A DNA stretch of 64,000 nucleotides from Flammulina velutipes (lineage: Eukaryota; Basidiomycota; Agaricomycetes; Agaricales; Physalacriaceae), in assembly GCA_011800155.1 (NCBI GenBank), contig CM022370.1, positions 2,046,001 to 2,110,000 of the forward strand, in the 5' to 3' direction. This document shows positions 21,268 to 32,186 of the stretch, piece after piece. Within the stretch, counting starts at the first letter, position 1; the number at the start of each line of letters is the position of its first letter. The position numbers and the translations under genes are program-made. A model generated the notes under the pieces. It was not told where the DNA came from and searched no databases. It worked only from the letters and a program-made list of their open reading frames with translations.

Positions 21268-21572
21268 TGACTCGAGCAAGTAATGAACTTGAAGAACAGA
21301 TCTCATGTATTTTTTCTCTGACTGTTTAGCTTTCTGATAAATGTTATTGATTCTTGGTGTCCCGTTCATCCTGGTGGCAGATGAAGATACGATACAAGTA
21401 GCGCATCTATACATGCTAAGATGTAGACGTAGACTTTCACAGGACTTACATGGGTCAGACAAAGATAAGTAAGTGAATGGCTTACCTCAGCCACTCTATG
21501 TTGGGTGAGAACCACAATAGTGTGCGGCCCATGTTTTCCGCTTAGCTCGTTTAGTCCGCCGTTCTCTCTCCA
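21268..21572. other. Intergenic region
   Basis: This is the 3' flank of the HicA-like gene and the promoter of the next gene. I see no feature. Confidence 0.4.
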
Positions 21573-22213
21573 ATGCCACCAACAACAATAACGACTGTCA
21601 GCTATGGTGAGCTCATCGCCATGCACGACGACGGCAATGCTAAAAGATGCAGATACAACGCCAGCGTTTCCCAACTTTCTGACGGTATCATCGTCAGAAG
21701 CTGCCTCTTTGAAAGGGTGCGTTGTACGCGCCTCAAGTCCGATATCTCACTGAACACAAGTCCAGGCAAAAAGCGAAAACACCCATCATAGCAGGCAGCA
21801 TCTGTGGCGGACTCATGGGCATCGCCTGGATCGTCGGCTTCACCGTATACTTCGTCAAACGGTACAAGCGCAAGAAACGCAAACGCGCCGTCGAAGCTGG
21901 GAAGAAACAGCCAAAGCCCCCAAAAGCGAAAGAGCCAGAAGAGCCCGTTATCATCCCGCCAGATCCAGCAGTCCTCTTTGGCCAGAAACAACCTGGCGAG
22001 CATGTCTTGCCTCCCCCGAAACGCCACCACAGAGCAAAGTCGAAAGACCATGCTCGTATTCCTGAGGATACACAGGCGCAGGTGCCTATGCTGCCGTTAG
22101 CAGCAGAGTCGAATACGTCTATCGAACGCGCACAGACACCGCAGGATTCACCAGCTACTAGGCTACTTCCCGCTCGAGAAATGAGGGATATTTCAGAGGG
22201 GGGACATGGATGA
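21573..22213 (+). CDS. Small single-pass membrane protein with basic tail
   Basis: Exon 1 begins MPPTTITTVSY. An intron starting at 21609 (GTGAGC) and another at about 21718-21766 restore one frame: a Ser/Thr/Pro outer part (PAFPNFLTVSSSEA), a transmembrane helix (IIAGSICGGLMGIAWIVGFTVYF), a strongly basic membrane-edge block (VKRYKRKKRKRA) and a Pro/Lys-rich cytosolic tail. There is no separate signal peptide; the helix is the likely anchor (N-terminus outside). Helices with GxxxG and CGG patterns like this are frequent in mushroom single-pass proteins of unknown role. Confidence 0.65.
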
Positions 22214-22335
22214 TACGGTGCGTGCAATCCCTTGCTTTCCATTGCGGGCTCTAACCTTCACCAGATAACGCTACGCATTTTTATTGACTTGTTTGTTTGT
22301 TATTCCTAGCTTACGTCGACTAATGGGACACCTTT

Positions 22336-25300
22336 TCAATCGCAGTACGCTCCAACGTTCGCCGGCTGTAGAGTTCCGTCAGTGAGATACTTTCGGTCTT
22401 GTCATGATAGGAGCACGTACCGCAACATCCCTCGCATACCGATAAAGCACGCCCCGTTTCACATTCAGTGTTCCTTTCCCGGACGCTTCCCATTCTTTTC
22501 TGCGGATTGCCTGCTCTTCCTCACTAACCTTCCAATCGATCGTTCGCGACTCGGAGTCGATGATAATGGGGTCTCCGTCCTTTACGAGCGCAATTGGACC
22601 ACCAAGTCGTGCTTCTGGGACTACATGCCCGATGATGAACCCCCGACTGGCACCTAAGGACATATAATCAGGTCATTGTGGTTTGTCAAGATGCACTAGT
22701 CCTACCGGAGAATCGTCCATCGGTTATCAGAGCGGTACTGTTGCTTAGTCCAGCGCCGACGAGAGCGCTGGTGGGGCCTATTTATGGTTGAGTAACACGG
22801 TCCACCATCAAGAAAATACCCTTCTCACCCAACATCTATAACAACACAAGGTAAGTGAGCTGGTTACGTCTCGGAGATTCTGATCTTACTTCAGGCATCC
22901 CAGGTGCTCCTTTGGGTCCTTGGTAGCGGAAAATAAGCACCATACCAGCTTTGATTTCTCCCGCCTCCAAAGCCGGGAAGAAACCGTTTAAACTGCAACC
23001 AGTGTTCAATTGAAGAGCTCGAGGAGCAAACTTCTGGACACACGCACCTATCAAAGCATTTAGCAGTTCCCTACAATACAAGGTCAGTTTCAAGACTTTC
23101 TCTGGAGAAGCCTGCTCACCTCAAACCGCAGACCTTCTTTCCCAGTGAGTTTCGCCACCGCAGACCCAGGTGCAAGATTCCCTCTCAAAATAGTGAGGTG
23201 GCCCGTCTTCTTGATTGGGTTGTCTAGTTTCCGAATAACGTCCTGGTTGTCAAAGTTCAACTCTGCGACATCTTCCAAGTTTTGAGCCAGAGTTTTCCCA
23301 GTGACGGTTAGCTGCGATCCGTCGATGAGGTCTGTATGGTTCAGGAGGTACTTGAGGATGGCGGGAATGCCTCCGACGTTGTGTACGTCTTCCATGTAAT
23401 ATTTCCCGGATGGTCTGGTCTGATTAGGATTCCTCTGGCTGGAATGTACCGAGTGGGCTTACTTTAGGTCTGCAAGATACGGAGTACGGTTTGCGATCTC
23501 TTGGAAGTCGTCGATGTTGAGCTTGGGAAAGAATGTCAATGAATGGAGAACAGAGATTAGAGGTCTTTACCTCGATGTTTGCATCTCGAGCCATAGCGAG
23601 GAAATGTAGGACCTGATAACGAATGTTCAGGCTGGTGTTCTTCAATAATCCATGGCGCATACTGACCGAATTGGTAGATCCTCCGAGAATATTCACAATG
23701 GTGATTGCGTTCAAGAATGATTGGCGTGTTAGGATGTCGCTAACAACAACGAATCAATAACGGAGCAACACATCGCTAATCAGGACGAACCTTGGCTTGA
23801 GATCCAATTCGAGCAGCTTTTTCAGATACTTAGCGGCATTGTAACATTCCTTGGCTTTCTCTGTAAAGGGAATGAACACAGGAAGCCGACGTCATGAGCA
23901 AGGCTAACCAGGATATGCCGCAGGGATCCCCGAAGAATATGGCAGCGACATCCCAAGGACTTCGAGGGCCGAGCTCATGGTGTTCGCACTAATACGCTGC
24001 AGTCAGACGAGGGAACGCTTGCGGTATCGACTTCCACATACGTGTACATTCCACCGCAGGCGCCGGCACCTGGACAAGAATGTCGGACGACGTCGAAGCG
24101 CTCTTCTTCGTTGATGATTCCCGTCGTATATGCACCTGCCACCAACGGTCAGAGAGAGTATAAAATAGATCGAGGACCTTCATCTATACCATACGACTCC
24201 AGTGCATCCGCAATGTTGACCGTGCCGCCTTTCCGGAAGCCCATACTTGGACAGTCTAATCGGCACTGTTTCAGAAAGATATGCGCGCCCTACGACGAGA
24301 GGGAGACTTGCCTACGTGACGCCTTCCGGGCTGGATGGTCCCGCCATATACGATGATAGTAGGGCGATTGTGGCGGACGGCGGCCATGAAGCAGCCAGGC
24401 ATATTCTTGTCGCAGCCAGGGATGGCGATGTTCCCGTCGTAGTGCTGGGCCATGACCACCTGCAAGTTGTTCAATGGCGTTGAATTCCGAATATGGATGC
24501 GAAGGAGATTTCTTACGGCTTCAATGGAGTCCGCGATGATATCTCTGCTGGGTAGGCTACAGGAAGATATGTTAACATCAAAACGGATACTCGAAGTAGT
24601 TGAAGATGTACGAATAACGCATGCCTGGGAGAATGTTATGAGCTTCACAAGAGAGACATAGAAGGAGAATGCTACTTGCCGTCACCTCCCATGGTAATAG
24701 CATCACTGTAGTATAGACAAGAGAGATTAGAACTTGTCCTGTGAACTACTATGGGTAGTAGTACGAACCTAACACCGACTGTATTGAAGATCAGCCCGAC
24801 AAGGCCAGCATCCTTGCATCCTTCCTTCACGTGTCCAGCGAGCGTGAGCTATTGACAGTCATATGTAGTCGCCAACAACATGGAGGATGCATGAAACACA
24901 TACCAAGTGGGAATTACACGGATTGCCTGATATAAAAGTTCAGCTAACCGTCAATACCACATGTAAGGTAATTTACCTTCCCACCAAATGGGCGATATCC
25001 CAACCTTGATGAAGGATTAATAAACGTTACTCATTTCTCTGCATAGTGTGGCGCACCTGGGGTTTGTTCATGTCTTCTTCGTCCAATCCTACGGCATACA
25101 CTGAAGACAAGGTTATAAATCGTGTGTATACTGACATACTTGGATCACTTACGCATCGCTTGAGCATGGCCATGGGCCTTCCGATGATTACCGTTAGATT
25201 CCTCCTGGGAAACACAAATGTAAGGAAACTCACCTTGCTCTGAGTGATCTGGGAGGATATCTTATTCAGCTTAGTCCCTCCGCTTCCACCTCCATTGCCA

Positions 25301-25391
25301 GAGGGCTTCGGGATAGAGTGTCTGTCCTCACAACATCAAACGCCACACATCGCACATCGTCCAAAGACACGTACATTTGGACGTCGGACAT
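22336..25391 (-). CDS. ILV3: Dihydroxy-acid dehydratase
   Basis: This Fe-S enzyme makes the 2-keto acids of valine and isoleucine. More than ten exons are seen. Signature blocks are [69 protein letters not shown] (cluster cysteines), [62 protein letters not shown] and the usual end GAYCD (stop 22336-22338). The first exon MSDVQMY (ATG 25391) joined over a 45-base intron to [10 protein letters not shown] gives an open frame. The enzyme normally acts in mitochondria, but the modelled N-terminus shows no clear presequence, so the true first exon may be further upstream. Confidence 0.93.
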
Positions 25392-25668
25392 CTGGAAGAA
25401 AGGAAGAAGGGAGTGTATTACTTGTGGTATCTGGACTGTTCGTACTTATATCTTCCCGATGGCAAAAGATACACCGTTCGAACTTCCGAACCTCCGTTCT
25501 CGTGATGGATTAATGACATCAGGAGGCCAAAGTCACAGGAGTAAATGGCTGCTCTAGCCAATCATCGTGATTTCATTGAGAATTAACTAGAAAGCGTGTC
25601 TAGAAAGAATGCTGTTTGGTATTCATAATTGGCCGGGGTGTCATGATTGTAATGATAGTCATTCAGAT

Positions 25669-27971
25669 TCAGAAATCAAACCCATCGCGCCGGAAAGAAT
25701 CTAAGCTCACACCGGCTTGTGCACGGTTCGCAAGATCCTCGCGGCCCTAGAGAAAGCGATGAAGGTGAGCCCAACAACACGCTACTCTATACAAGGATCT
25801 CAACTTACCATGGTCAAGAATGTCCTCCTTAGTGTTGACCACAGCTGCTCGCTGGTATCACCACTGGTCTGGCCTCCGGATACATCTTGCATAGATAGTG
25901 CGCTTAAGAAATGTTCCGCAGCTTCCTGATGAGCCCCAATGTTAAGGCCTACGAAGATGTCAAAACGGTCCGAGTAGCGAAGATTCAAGGTCAAGTGCAC
26001 TCACAAGCTACCCCAACATTATAGATTGCCCGGGTATAGGTGGGCCGCAGCTGAAGTGCCTCCCTGTAGGCACCTAGAGCCTCCTCAGGCTTACTGCCGT
26101 TGGACAAGGAAGACCCTAGTCGATTCCAGAGAAGATAATCTTCGGGACGAACCGAAAGTGCGCTGGAGAAGCAATCCTTTGCACGATCGTAGTCGCTCTG
26201 GGAGTAGAATAGGACACCAAGAGCTATCTGGACCTCTGGATCCACAACGCCTTGACTGTGCTGAGCACGCGCAAGGTTGATGAAGACTTCCGATATCTTG
26301 CTATTGGCGTCCCATGCGACGTGTCTGGTCGCTCTCACAGTATCTTCAGGTATATGATGATCTGGGTAGCGAGCGCGCATCCATCCGAGAAGCATTGTAT
26401 GCGCTGCACGATCGAAAGATTCGTTGGTATAAGATATCGCGAGCGACTAAAAAGAGAGGTCACAAAAGTTATTCAAACAGAAAAGTAGACGTACGAGCAT
26501 GCCCTGGCCGGCGGCGCCAGCTGCTTCAGCGATGCGAACACCCTGCTGGAGAGCGCGCATGCCCTGCGTTTCGCGTTCATCCATATTTCGGGTTTCTCCA
26601 AGCAGGATCCAAGCTTCAAAGTCGCCCTCGCCAGTGTCACCCTTCTGTATGGCAGCTTCAAGAAGGAGCGCAGCCTCAGACAATGATCCGTTCTGCTCTA
26701 GTAGTGCTTTTGCCTCTGCCAGATGAGATGAAGATGGTGCTGAGAGGTATTTGTTGTTGGTTTCTATGCGCGAGTTAGGACAGTTGAACTGAATTCGTAT
26801 CTGAATGTCACACGCACCAAAGACATAATCACCAAGGATAGGTATGCCTTCGCTGTCGAACTTGAGAGGCTCCGCCATATCTGAATGGTCCTGCTCGGCG
26901 CCCTGTTGCCAAGCGCTTTGCATAGAGCTATCAAAGTCATAGTCGATGTCCGCCTCTCTGTGCGTGCCCATCATTTGGTGAAATTCAGCTTCCCATTTAG
27001 CAATGTCTTCTTGAGGTGGCGGGTTGTCGGAGTTCTGTAGGGTATCCCAGGTACTGCTTATAGTTAGCTTCCAGATATGTTGCTGATATTGAATTTATAC
27101 ACGTACTGCTTGAATTCTGTTGTGGGTTCCGTCTGAAGAGTAGTTTTGGCGACAGCTTCTTCTAAATCCGCTACCGAGTTATCCACTTCAACGATGCGAG
27201 CACTTGACGTCTCTGTCGTGAACATGGTAGCTGCCTGTGCAAACGCCGCTTCAAAATCCACTTCCCTACTCTTGCCTTTGCCTTGATCGACAGTAGGCAT
27301 GTAACCAGCAGACGGCTGGAACATGCTATTCATTCCCATTCCGCCGTATGACATGGACTGATTATATAGGCCCATAGTTGGAGCTTGTTGGACTTAAATA
27401 ATGATAAGCCATCTAGAAGGAGATGTCGGAGTATAGACGCACACTGTGGGACAGATGATTGAGGTGCTGACGAGGCCTGAGGTTGGGAGGCGAATGAGCT
27501 GGAGCCAAACTCGGAGGCCCAGTTACTCTGCTGATGAACTTTCTGGGCCTCAAAAGACAGCATGCGTTGCTGCTGCTCTACGACCCACGCATCATTTATT
27601 TCTGGACCGGCACCGTTGAAGCGAGGGACAGAGAGGCCCGCTCGCAATGCGGGTGCGTTGCCACTGGATTCGAAGAACTGGCGAGCAAGAGCGAGATCCT
27701 TTTCGCTGGCAGCTGCAGATGAAGTGGAAGGTAGAAAGTTGAGCTGGGAACGTGGCTTAGCATCAAGTAGATGATATTGACAGGAACTTACTCTGGACGA
27801 CGACGGTCCAGCTAAGCGATCCTGTTAACCTAATTAGCGTGAATCCTCGGCAAGATAAAGGAGACGGACCTGTTGTAGACTGCGATCCCCATCTGTGTGC
27901 TTGAGGACCTGGGAAAGCGGATTGGCGGCGACTGCGCACTCTGAGCCAGAAACGAGAGATTGAAAAGACAT
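25669..27971 (-). CDS. PEX5: Peroxisomal targeting signal 1 receptor PEX5
   Basis: It starts at ATG 27971 ([21 protein letters not shown]) and stops at 25669-25671. This cytosolic shuttle receptor binds SKL-type C-termini and docks at the peroxisome. The N-terminus carries the conserved cysteine used for monoubiquitination ([10 protein letters not shown]) and LxxLxxH-type and WxxxF motifs for PEX14/PEX13 (NWASEF, KWEAEF). The C-terminal half is a TPR array with typical blocks: [80 protein letters not shown] and [11 protein letters not shown]. About ten exons. It diverges from the ETF-alpha gene over 240 bases. Confidence 0.95.
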
Positions 27972-28211
27972 TTGTATGAGATGGTGGTGGTCGAAGATGA
28001 AGACGCGAAGAGTGCTTTTAGTTGTTCAGAAGGCAAACGGCCGTCTGTGGAGAAACGGTCCGAGTCGAAGTTGTAAACACCGACTCGGGAGCTCGGCTAT
28101 TTCCATTCCCGGATCATTCACAGGACCCGAGTCGGCTACCCTTCTCCTTGTCATCGCCCAACACAGTGAGCACGCACCCTTCGCCATTGCCATCAACAGC
28201 GAGCTCGCACA
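27972..28211. promoter_or_regulatory. PEX5/ETF-alpha bidirectional promoter with CCGAGTCGG sites
   Basis: The 240 bases between two divergent start codons hold CCGAGTCGA at 28060-28068, CCGACTCGG at 28080-28088 (the reverse complement of CCGAGTCGG) and CCGAGTCGG at 28127-28135. An eight-base copy (CGACTCGG, 28319-28326) is inside the ETF-alpha coding region. CGG-type half sites suggest a Zn2Cys6 factor; this is inference. Confidence 0.5.
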
Positions 28212-29355
28212 ATGCTCCGTTTGTCGGCTTTTAGCGTATCCCGCCATTTGGCGCGCTCGTACGCCACTCCCGCGTCGCCCCATGCTCTAGTCATTCTTGA
28301 GCACAGAGAAGGCGTCCTCGACTCGGCGTGTCTCTCCGCGTTGACTGCTGCGACTCAGCTTGGTGGCAGAGTTACTGGCCTCGTCTTATCAGGCCCAGAT
28401 AGCGCGACAGCTGCGCTTGACAATGCCAGAAAGTATGTCCGTTTCGCTCCGTCTGTCACTTCACGTTGAATGCTACTAGGCTCAAGGGGCTTGACAACCT
28501 TTTACATTCGTCCTCGCCAATCTACGCTACCCCAATTGTCGAAACAGTGTCACCTCTGCTCAGCAAGATCCTCTCACAGTCAACATACACCCATGTTGTT
28601 TCTGCAACTTCATCCTTTGCAAAGTCACTCCTTCCCCGTGTTGCTGCTCAGCTCGATGTACCCGCAGTCTCCGACATAACATCCGTCGAACACGACGCTG
28701 CGTCCAATGCCACCACTTTTACACGCCCCATCTACGCTGGCAATGCCATCGCCACCGTCAGAGCACCTTCGTCCGTCGGAATCAAGTTTTTCACCGTCCG
28801 TTCTACATCCTTCCCCGCTGCGCTCTCTGCTGGAAATGCAGAGGTCACCGTCGAATCCATCGATCCAGTAGAGGTTTCGGACTCGCCCACCGAACACATT
28901 AAAACATCCCTGACAAAATCCGATCGTCCAGAATTAGGCGTAGCAAGTCGAATCGTGTCGGGTGGCCGTCCACTAAAGGACGCCAAAACGTTCGAGGATA
29001 CACTCTACCCCTTGGCTGATGTTCTAGGTGCCGCTGTCGGTGCCTCTCGCGCGGCCGTCGATGCTGGCTATGCAGACAATTCATTGCAAGTCGGACAGAC
29101 GGGCAAGGTCGTAGCACCCCAGCTCTACATGGCGTTTGGTATCTCTGGTGCTATCCAACATCTTGCTGGAATGAAAGACTCGAAACTCATTGTTGCTGTT
29201 AACAAGGTCGGTTATCCTTCACTCTGACCTTCCGTTCAACGGCTTATTCCTATTTTCAGGATCCGGACGCCCCGATCTTCCAGGTTGCGGACATTGGGCT
29301 CGTAGGGGATCTGTATCAGGTCATTCCCGAGCTGGTAGAGAAGCTCAAGAAGTAA
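28212..29355 (+). CDS. Electron transfer flavoprotein, alpha subunit
   Basis: The exons are 28212-28433 (approximately), 28480 to about 29203, and about 29261-29355. ETF-alpha takes electrons from acyl-CoA and amino-acid dehydrogenases in the mitochondrial matrix and passes them to ETF-QO. The N-terminus [20 protein letters not shown] is a good presequence. The domain I blocks are [10 protein letters not shown] and VTGLVLSG. The FAD-binding domain has [69 protein letters not shown] and, after the last intron, [25 protein letters not shown]. Length and motifs are those of a complete subunit. Confidence 0.95.
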
Positions 29356-29439
29356 TGTAAGTATGGTACCTCTGCATATTCCCCTAATGCATTAGTGTCC
29401 AAGTTTTCGGTCTTTGCCGCAACTCAATCTTGTACCATC

Positions 29440-30081
29440 ATGACAACCGTTCGTGAAAGATTTCTCAATGATCTTACGAGCTGTGGCGCATCTCATATCA
29501 TTGCGGAGAAATGGTCCAAAATCATTGAAGGACATTACTCTCACGAGCCGCAGCGTCATTATCACAATCTCCAACATGTATCTTCTATGCTGGAATGCGC
29601 TGATGGACATGAGGACGCTCTCGTCGACCCGCTTGTGGTCCGTCTAGCTATCTATTTCCACGACATCATCTACGATCCCAAACGCTCCGATAACGAGTTA
29701 AAATCCATCGAGATTTTCAAGGAGTTCGTCAAGGACGTGTCACTTTCTTCCGCACGTGTTGACAAAGTCTGTTCGTACATCGAACGGACCAATACCCACA
29801 CGCTTGTTGAGGAGTCATGCGACGACAAGGACCTGCGGTATTTCCTTGACTTTGATCTGGAGGTTCTTTCCCGCCCGGAGGGGATGTATAATTCTTATGC
29901 GGCACAAATACGGATGGAATACAAACATTACCCTACTTCAGAGTATTGTGTTGGGAGGGCGAAGGTGTTGCGTCATTTCCTGGAACGGGAGAGATTATAC
30001 TTCACCGACGCATTCCAAGTCCTAGAAAGAAAGGCACGGGAAAACTTGGAGAGGGAGATTCATCAGTTGGAAGAACAATAA
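29440..30081 (+). CDS. HD-domain metal-dependent phosphohydrolase
   Basis: The frame is open from a GTG at 29395, but the first ATG in frame is 29440 (MTTVRERFLND), giving 213 residues and no intron. The HD superfamily ligands are visible: RHYHNLQHV (first His), YFHDIIYDP (the HD pair) and a later RSDNELKS stretch with DFDLEVLSRPEGMYNSYAAQIRMEY, as in the predicted HD phosphohydrolases of the COG4339 type. The substrate is not known. It follows ETF-alpha by only 84 bases in the same direction. Confidence 0.85.
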   Translation: MTTVRERFLNDLTSCGASHIIAEKWSKIIEGHYSHEPQRHYHNLQHVSSMLECADGHEDALVDPLVVRLAIYFHDIIYDPKRSDNELKSIEIFKEFVKDVSLSSARVDKVCSYIERTNTHTLVEESCDDKDLRYFLDFDLEVLSRPEGMYNSYAAQIRMEYKHYPTSEYCVGRAKVLRHFLERERLYFTDAFQVLERKARENLEREIHQLEEQ

Positions 30082-30231
30082 TTCAAAGCAACTTCGTCCA
30101 CGCCACACTGTACGTTTACTCAATCCTTGCGTGTTTTCGTCATTTTTACATTGATTGGTCGTCATTAAAACGACCAGCGCTATTCCTACAAATACAAACA
30201 CGCTACGAACATAACTTCAACCTTTCATTCA

Positions 30232-31427
30232 TCATGCACCCGTATTAGCGATCCTCGAATCAGCATCCTCTTGAGTAGTGCACGCAAGGCTCTGCAAAAA
30301 TATCAGCAAAAGAATCACTGAGCATTCAAAATTCAACTCACCGTCCCCGCCTTGTTAACAAGCGGCAGCGCAAAGCACTGAGTACCTCCAGAGCACTGCT
30401 GGATGCTCCATGCTCCACCAACACACTGCGCAAACCCACCCTCAACACAAGCCTGCTCGCCATCCGTGCATGCATCATCAGCAGAGATGTTGGGGAATTC
30501 ATCGTTCAATGCCTTGGCGTCCAGTCCGTTCTGGCGCTGGAAGTCGGTCGATGAGGAAGAGGACGGTGCGGGGTCGGAAACCGTGGTGTTGGTGCTGCCC
30601 GTAGATGGTACGGTACCCGTAGAGGGAGCAGCAGTGGCAGTTGGCGCGGCGGTTACAGTGACAGTGACGGTAGCTCCGGATCCGTTGTTGGCGCCAGTGT
30701 CGTCTGTGCATTCGTTATCGTCATCCACAGTACCATCATCATCTTCAGTCGATTCATCTCCAGTGTTGTTGACACCACCAGCACCAGGGTCCGTCGTCAA
30801 AGTGTTCAGTTGCACGCCATCCGGAACGGGACCGTCGGTCTTCGCTGGGCACGAACCAGCCGGATTCACCTCGTTGAGTCCCAAGGGGACGTTGCCAGTC
30901 TGATCACCACTGAACGTCGTAAAGTCTGAGCCAGCAAATTGACAGTGGAAGAGTCCATTCAGCTCCTGGTTTTTGGGTGCTGTTTGGCAGTAGGGAACCT
31001 GAAGCGAATCAGGCTGTGAATGACGTTAGTCAAACGAAAGGGATACATATAAAAAGAGAAACGCACAGCGTTCCGAGGCTGCTGGACAAAGAGCTGTGCC
31101 AGTCTGATCATCTCAGCATCGTTCCCGAGGGTCTTTGCAAGGTCGACCATCTGGTCTGCAGCATCTTGCTGGTCGCAGTTTCCTCCAGCAGCTAGGAGGG
31201 AACTGAAAGCGGTCTGGGAGATTGGGTTGCACTGATCGGCGCCTCCAGCTGCGATCTGCATGATTGGTGAGTAATTGAAGCGCGTAAGAAATCATAGAGT
31301 TACGCACGCATGCCTGTTCCCAGTCAGCAGTAGACTCCGCAATCGTCTGAGCAATGCGCTTCGCGATTGGTGCAGCGGCAGAGAAACCAAAAAGAGTGGC
31401 GACGACGAAGATGTGTGCGCGAACCAT
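30232..31427 (-). CDS. Secreted protein with C-terminal CBM19-like chitin-binding domain
   Basis: There are four exons. ATG 31427 begins a signal peptide (MVRAHIFVVATLFGFSAAAP) and the stop is at 30232. The first part after the signal (about 130 residues with paired cysteines, GGADQCNPISQ, GGNCDQQDAADQM) is an unknown domain. A Thr/Ser/Asp-rich linker (TVTVTVTAAPTATAAPSTG) follows, and the end (DACTDGEQACVEGGFAQC, QCSGGTQCFALPLVNKAGT, then SLACTTQEDADSRIANTGA) matches the cysteine pattern of CBM19. CBM19 binds chitin. I see no catalytic domain, so a wall-binding or competitor-binding role is likely. A TATA box (TATATAAAAG on the minus strand) lies about 175 bases upstream. Confidence 0.75.
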
Positions 31428-31596
31428 ATTGAAATGAATGCAAGTCGTTAAGATGAGAAGAACCGTCGAGGTTGAGTCAGTAAACGCGTGAATGGACGTG
31501 AAGGAGCACCAGGCTCAATAGGATAAAGTTCGTGTGGACGGTGGTGGGGGAAGCGAGCAAGCAAGTGAACAGGAGAGGTAACCCAGACAGAAAGCC

Positions 31597-31605
31597 TTTT
31601 ATATA
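31597..31605 (-). promoter_or_regulatory. TATA box of the CBM19-like gene
   Basis: The minus strand reads CTATATAAAAGG, 170-180 bases upstream of the start codon at 31427. Confidence 0.45.
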
Positions 31606-31867
31606 GTGCAGCCAAGCTTAGCCGGTGGAGCAGATGCTTTGCCCATTGTTCCTTGTTCATTGTTCGTCGGGATTGTCCGGTCTCGTTTATTATCTACTAT
31701 TGTCCCTTCTTGGTCTTTTTGTGGGGCATACGTCCATTCATTGGTATCGACAGAATGCTCTCGAGGAGAACTCGTAGGTCCGCAGCGAGTTTGAATGTTG
31801 AAAGCAGTCTTACCTCATTGTCAATGTTCATTGTCTTTCAAAGAGGAACAAAGGCAAACAATTGACA

Positions 31868-31938
31868 CGGCAATTGCCGAAAGTGGCGCGCAGCTGCAAT
31901 TTGCAGACAACTCATGCGCAAATTTTAGAGTTTGCGCA
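31868..31938. repeat. Cluster of three perfect palindromes
   Basis: Three palindromes occur within 71 bases. CGGCAATTGCCG (12-base perfect palindrome) starts at about 31869. CTGCAA-T-TTGCAG is at about 31893-31905. TGCGCAAA (31915-31922) and TTTGCGCA (31931-31938) flank an eight-base spacer. They lie between the CBM19-like gene and tRNA-Tyr. Function unknown. Confidence 0.6.
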
Positions 31939-31979
31939 GAGTACTTCGAGCTTCACACGAGTTGCTCATTGCGCAGATT

Positions 31980-31984
31980 AAAAA
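31980..31984 (-). terminator. Pol III terminator of tRNA-Tyr
   Basis: This is a T5 run on the minus strand, about 24 bases after the 3' end of the tRNA. Confidence 0.5.
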
Positions 31985-32007
31985 CCACAGTGAGATTTTC
32001 GCTTCAT

Positions 32008-32090
32008 CCGACTTGCCTGGTTCGAACAGGCGACCTCAAGATAAGTTAACCAGTTACAGTCTCGCGCTCTGCCAGCTGAGCTAAAGTCGG
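32008..32090 (-). tRNA. tRNA-Tyr(GTA) with 11-base intron
   Basis: Acceptor arms CCGACTT and AAGTCGG pair fully, with C1-G72 as in eukaryotic tRNA-Tyr. The D arm is GCTCAGCTGGCAGAGC (box A). The anticodon stem is CGAGA/TCTTG with one G-U pair, and the loop is CTGTAA with anticodon GTA. The T arm GCCTG-TTCGAAC-CAGGC holds box B. An 11-base insertion (CTGGTTAACTT) sits one base after the anticodon, the usual place of nuclear pre-tRNA introns. The mature length is 72 before CCA. Confidence 0.93.
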
Positions 32091-32186
32091 TTATTCTGTC
32101 AGTCGGCACGCGTCCAACCATTGGCATGTTCACTACACTTTATTACAACAATACAATGTTCTTGTGGGAATGTATAATATGTAGTA

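Noticed and set aside
28060..28135. CCGAGTCGG repeats as a CRISPR-like array
   Set aside because: The copies are only nine bases, in both orientations and unevenly spaced, and the genome is eukaryotic.
30403..30903. 166-residue plus-strand frame
   Set aside because: It is antisense to the Thr/Asp-rich linker of the CBM19-like protein; low complexity keeps the frame open.
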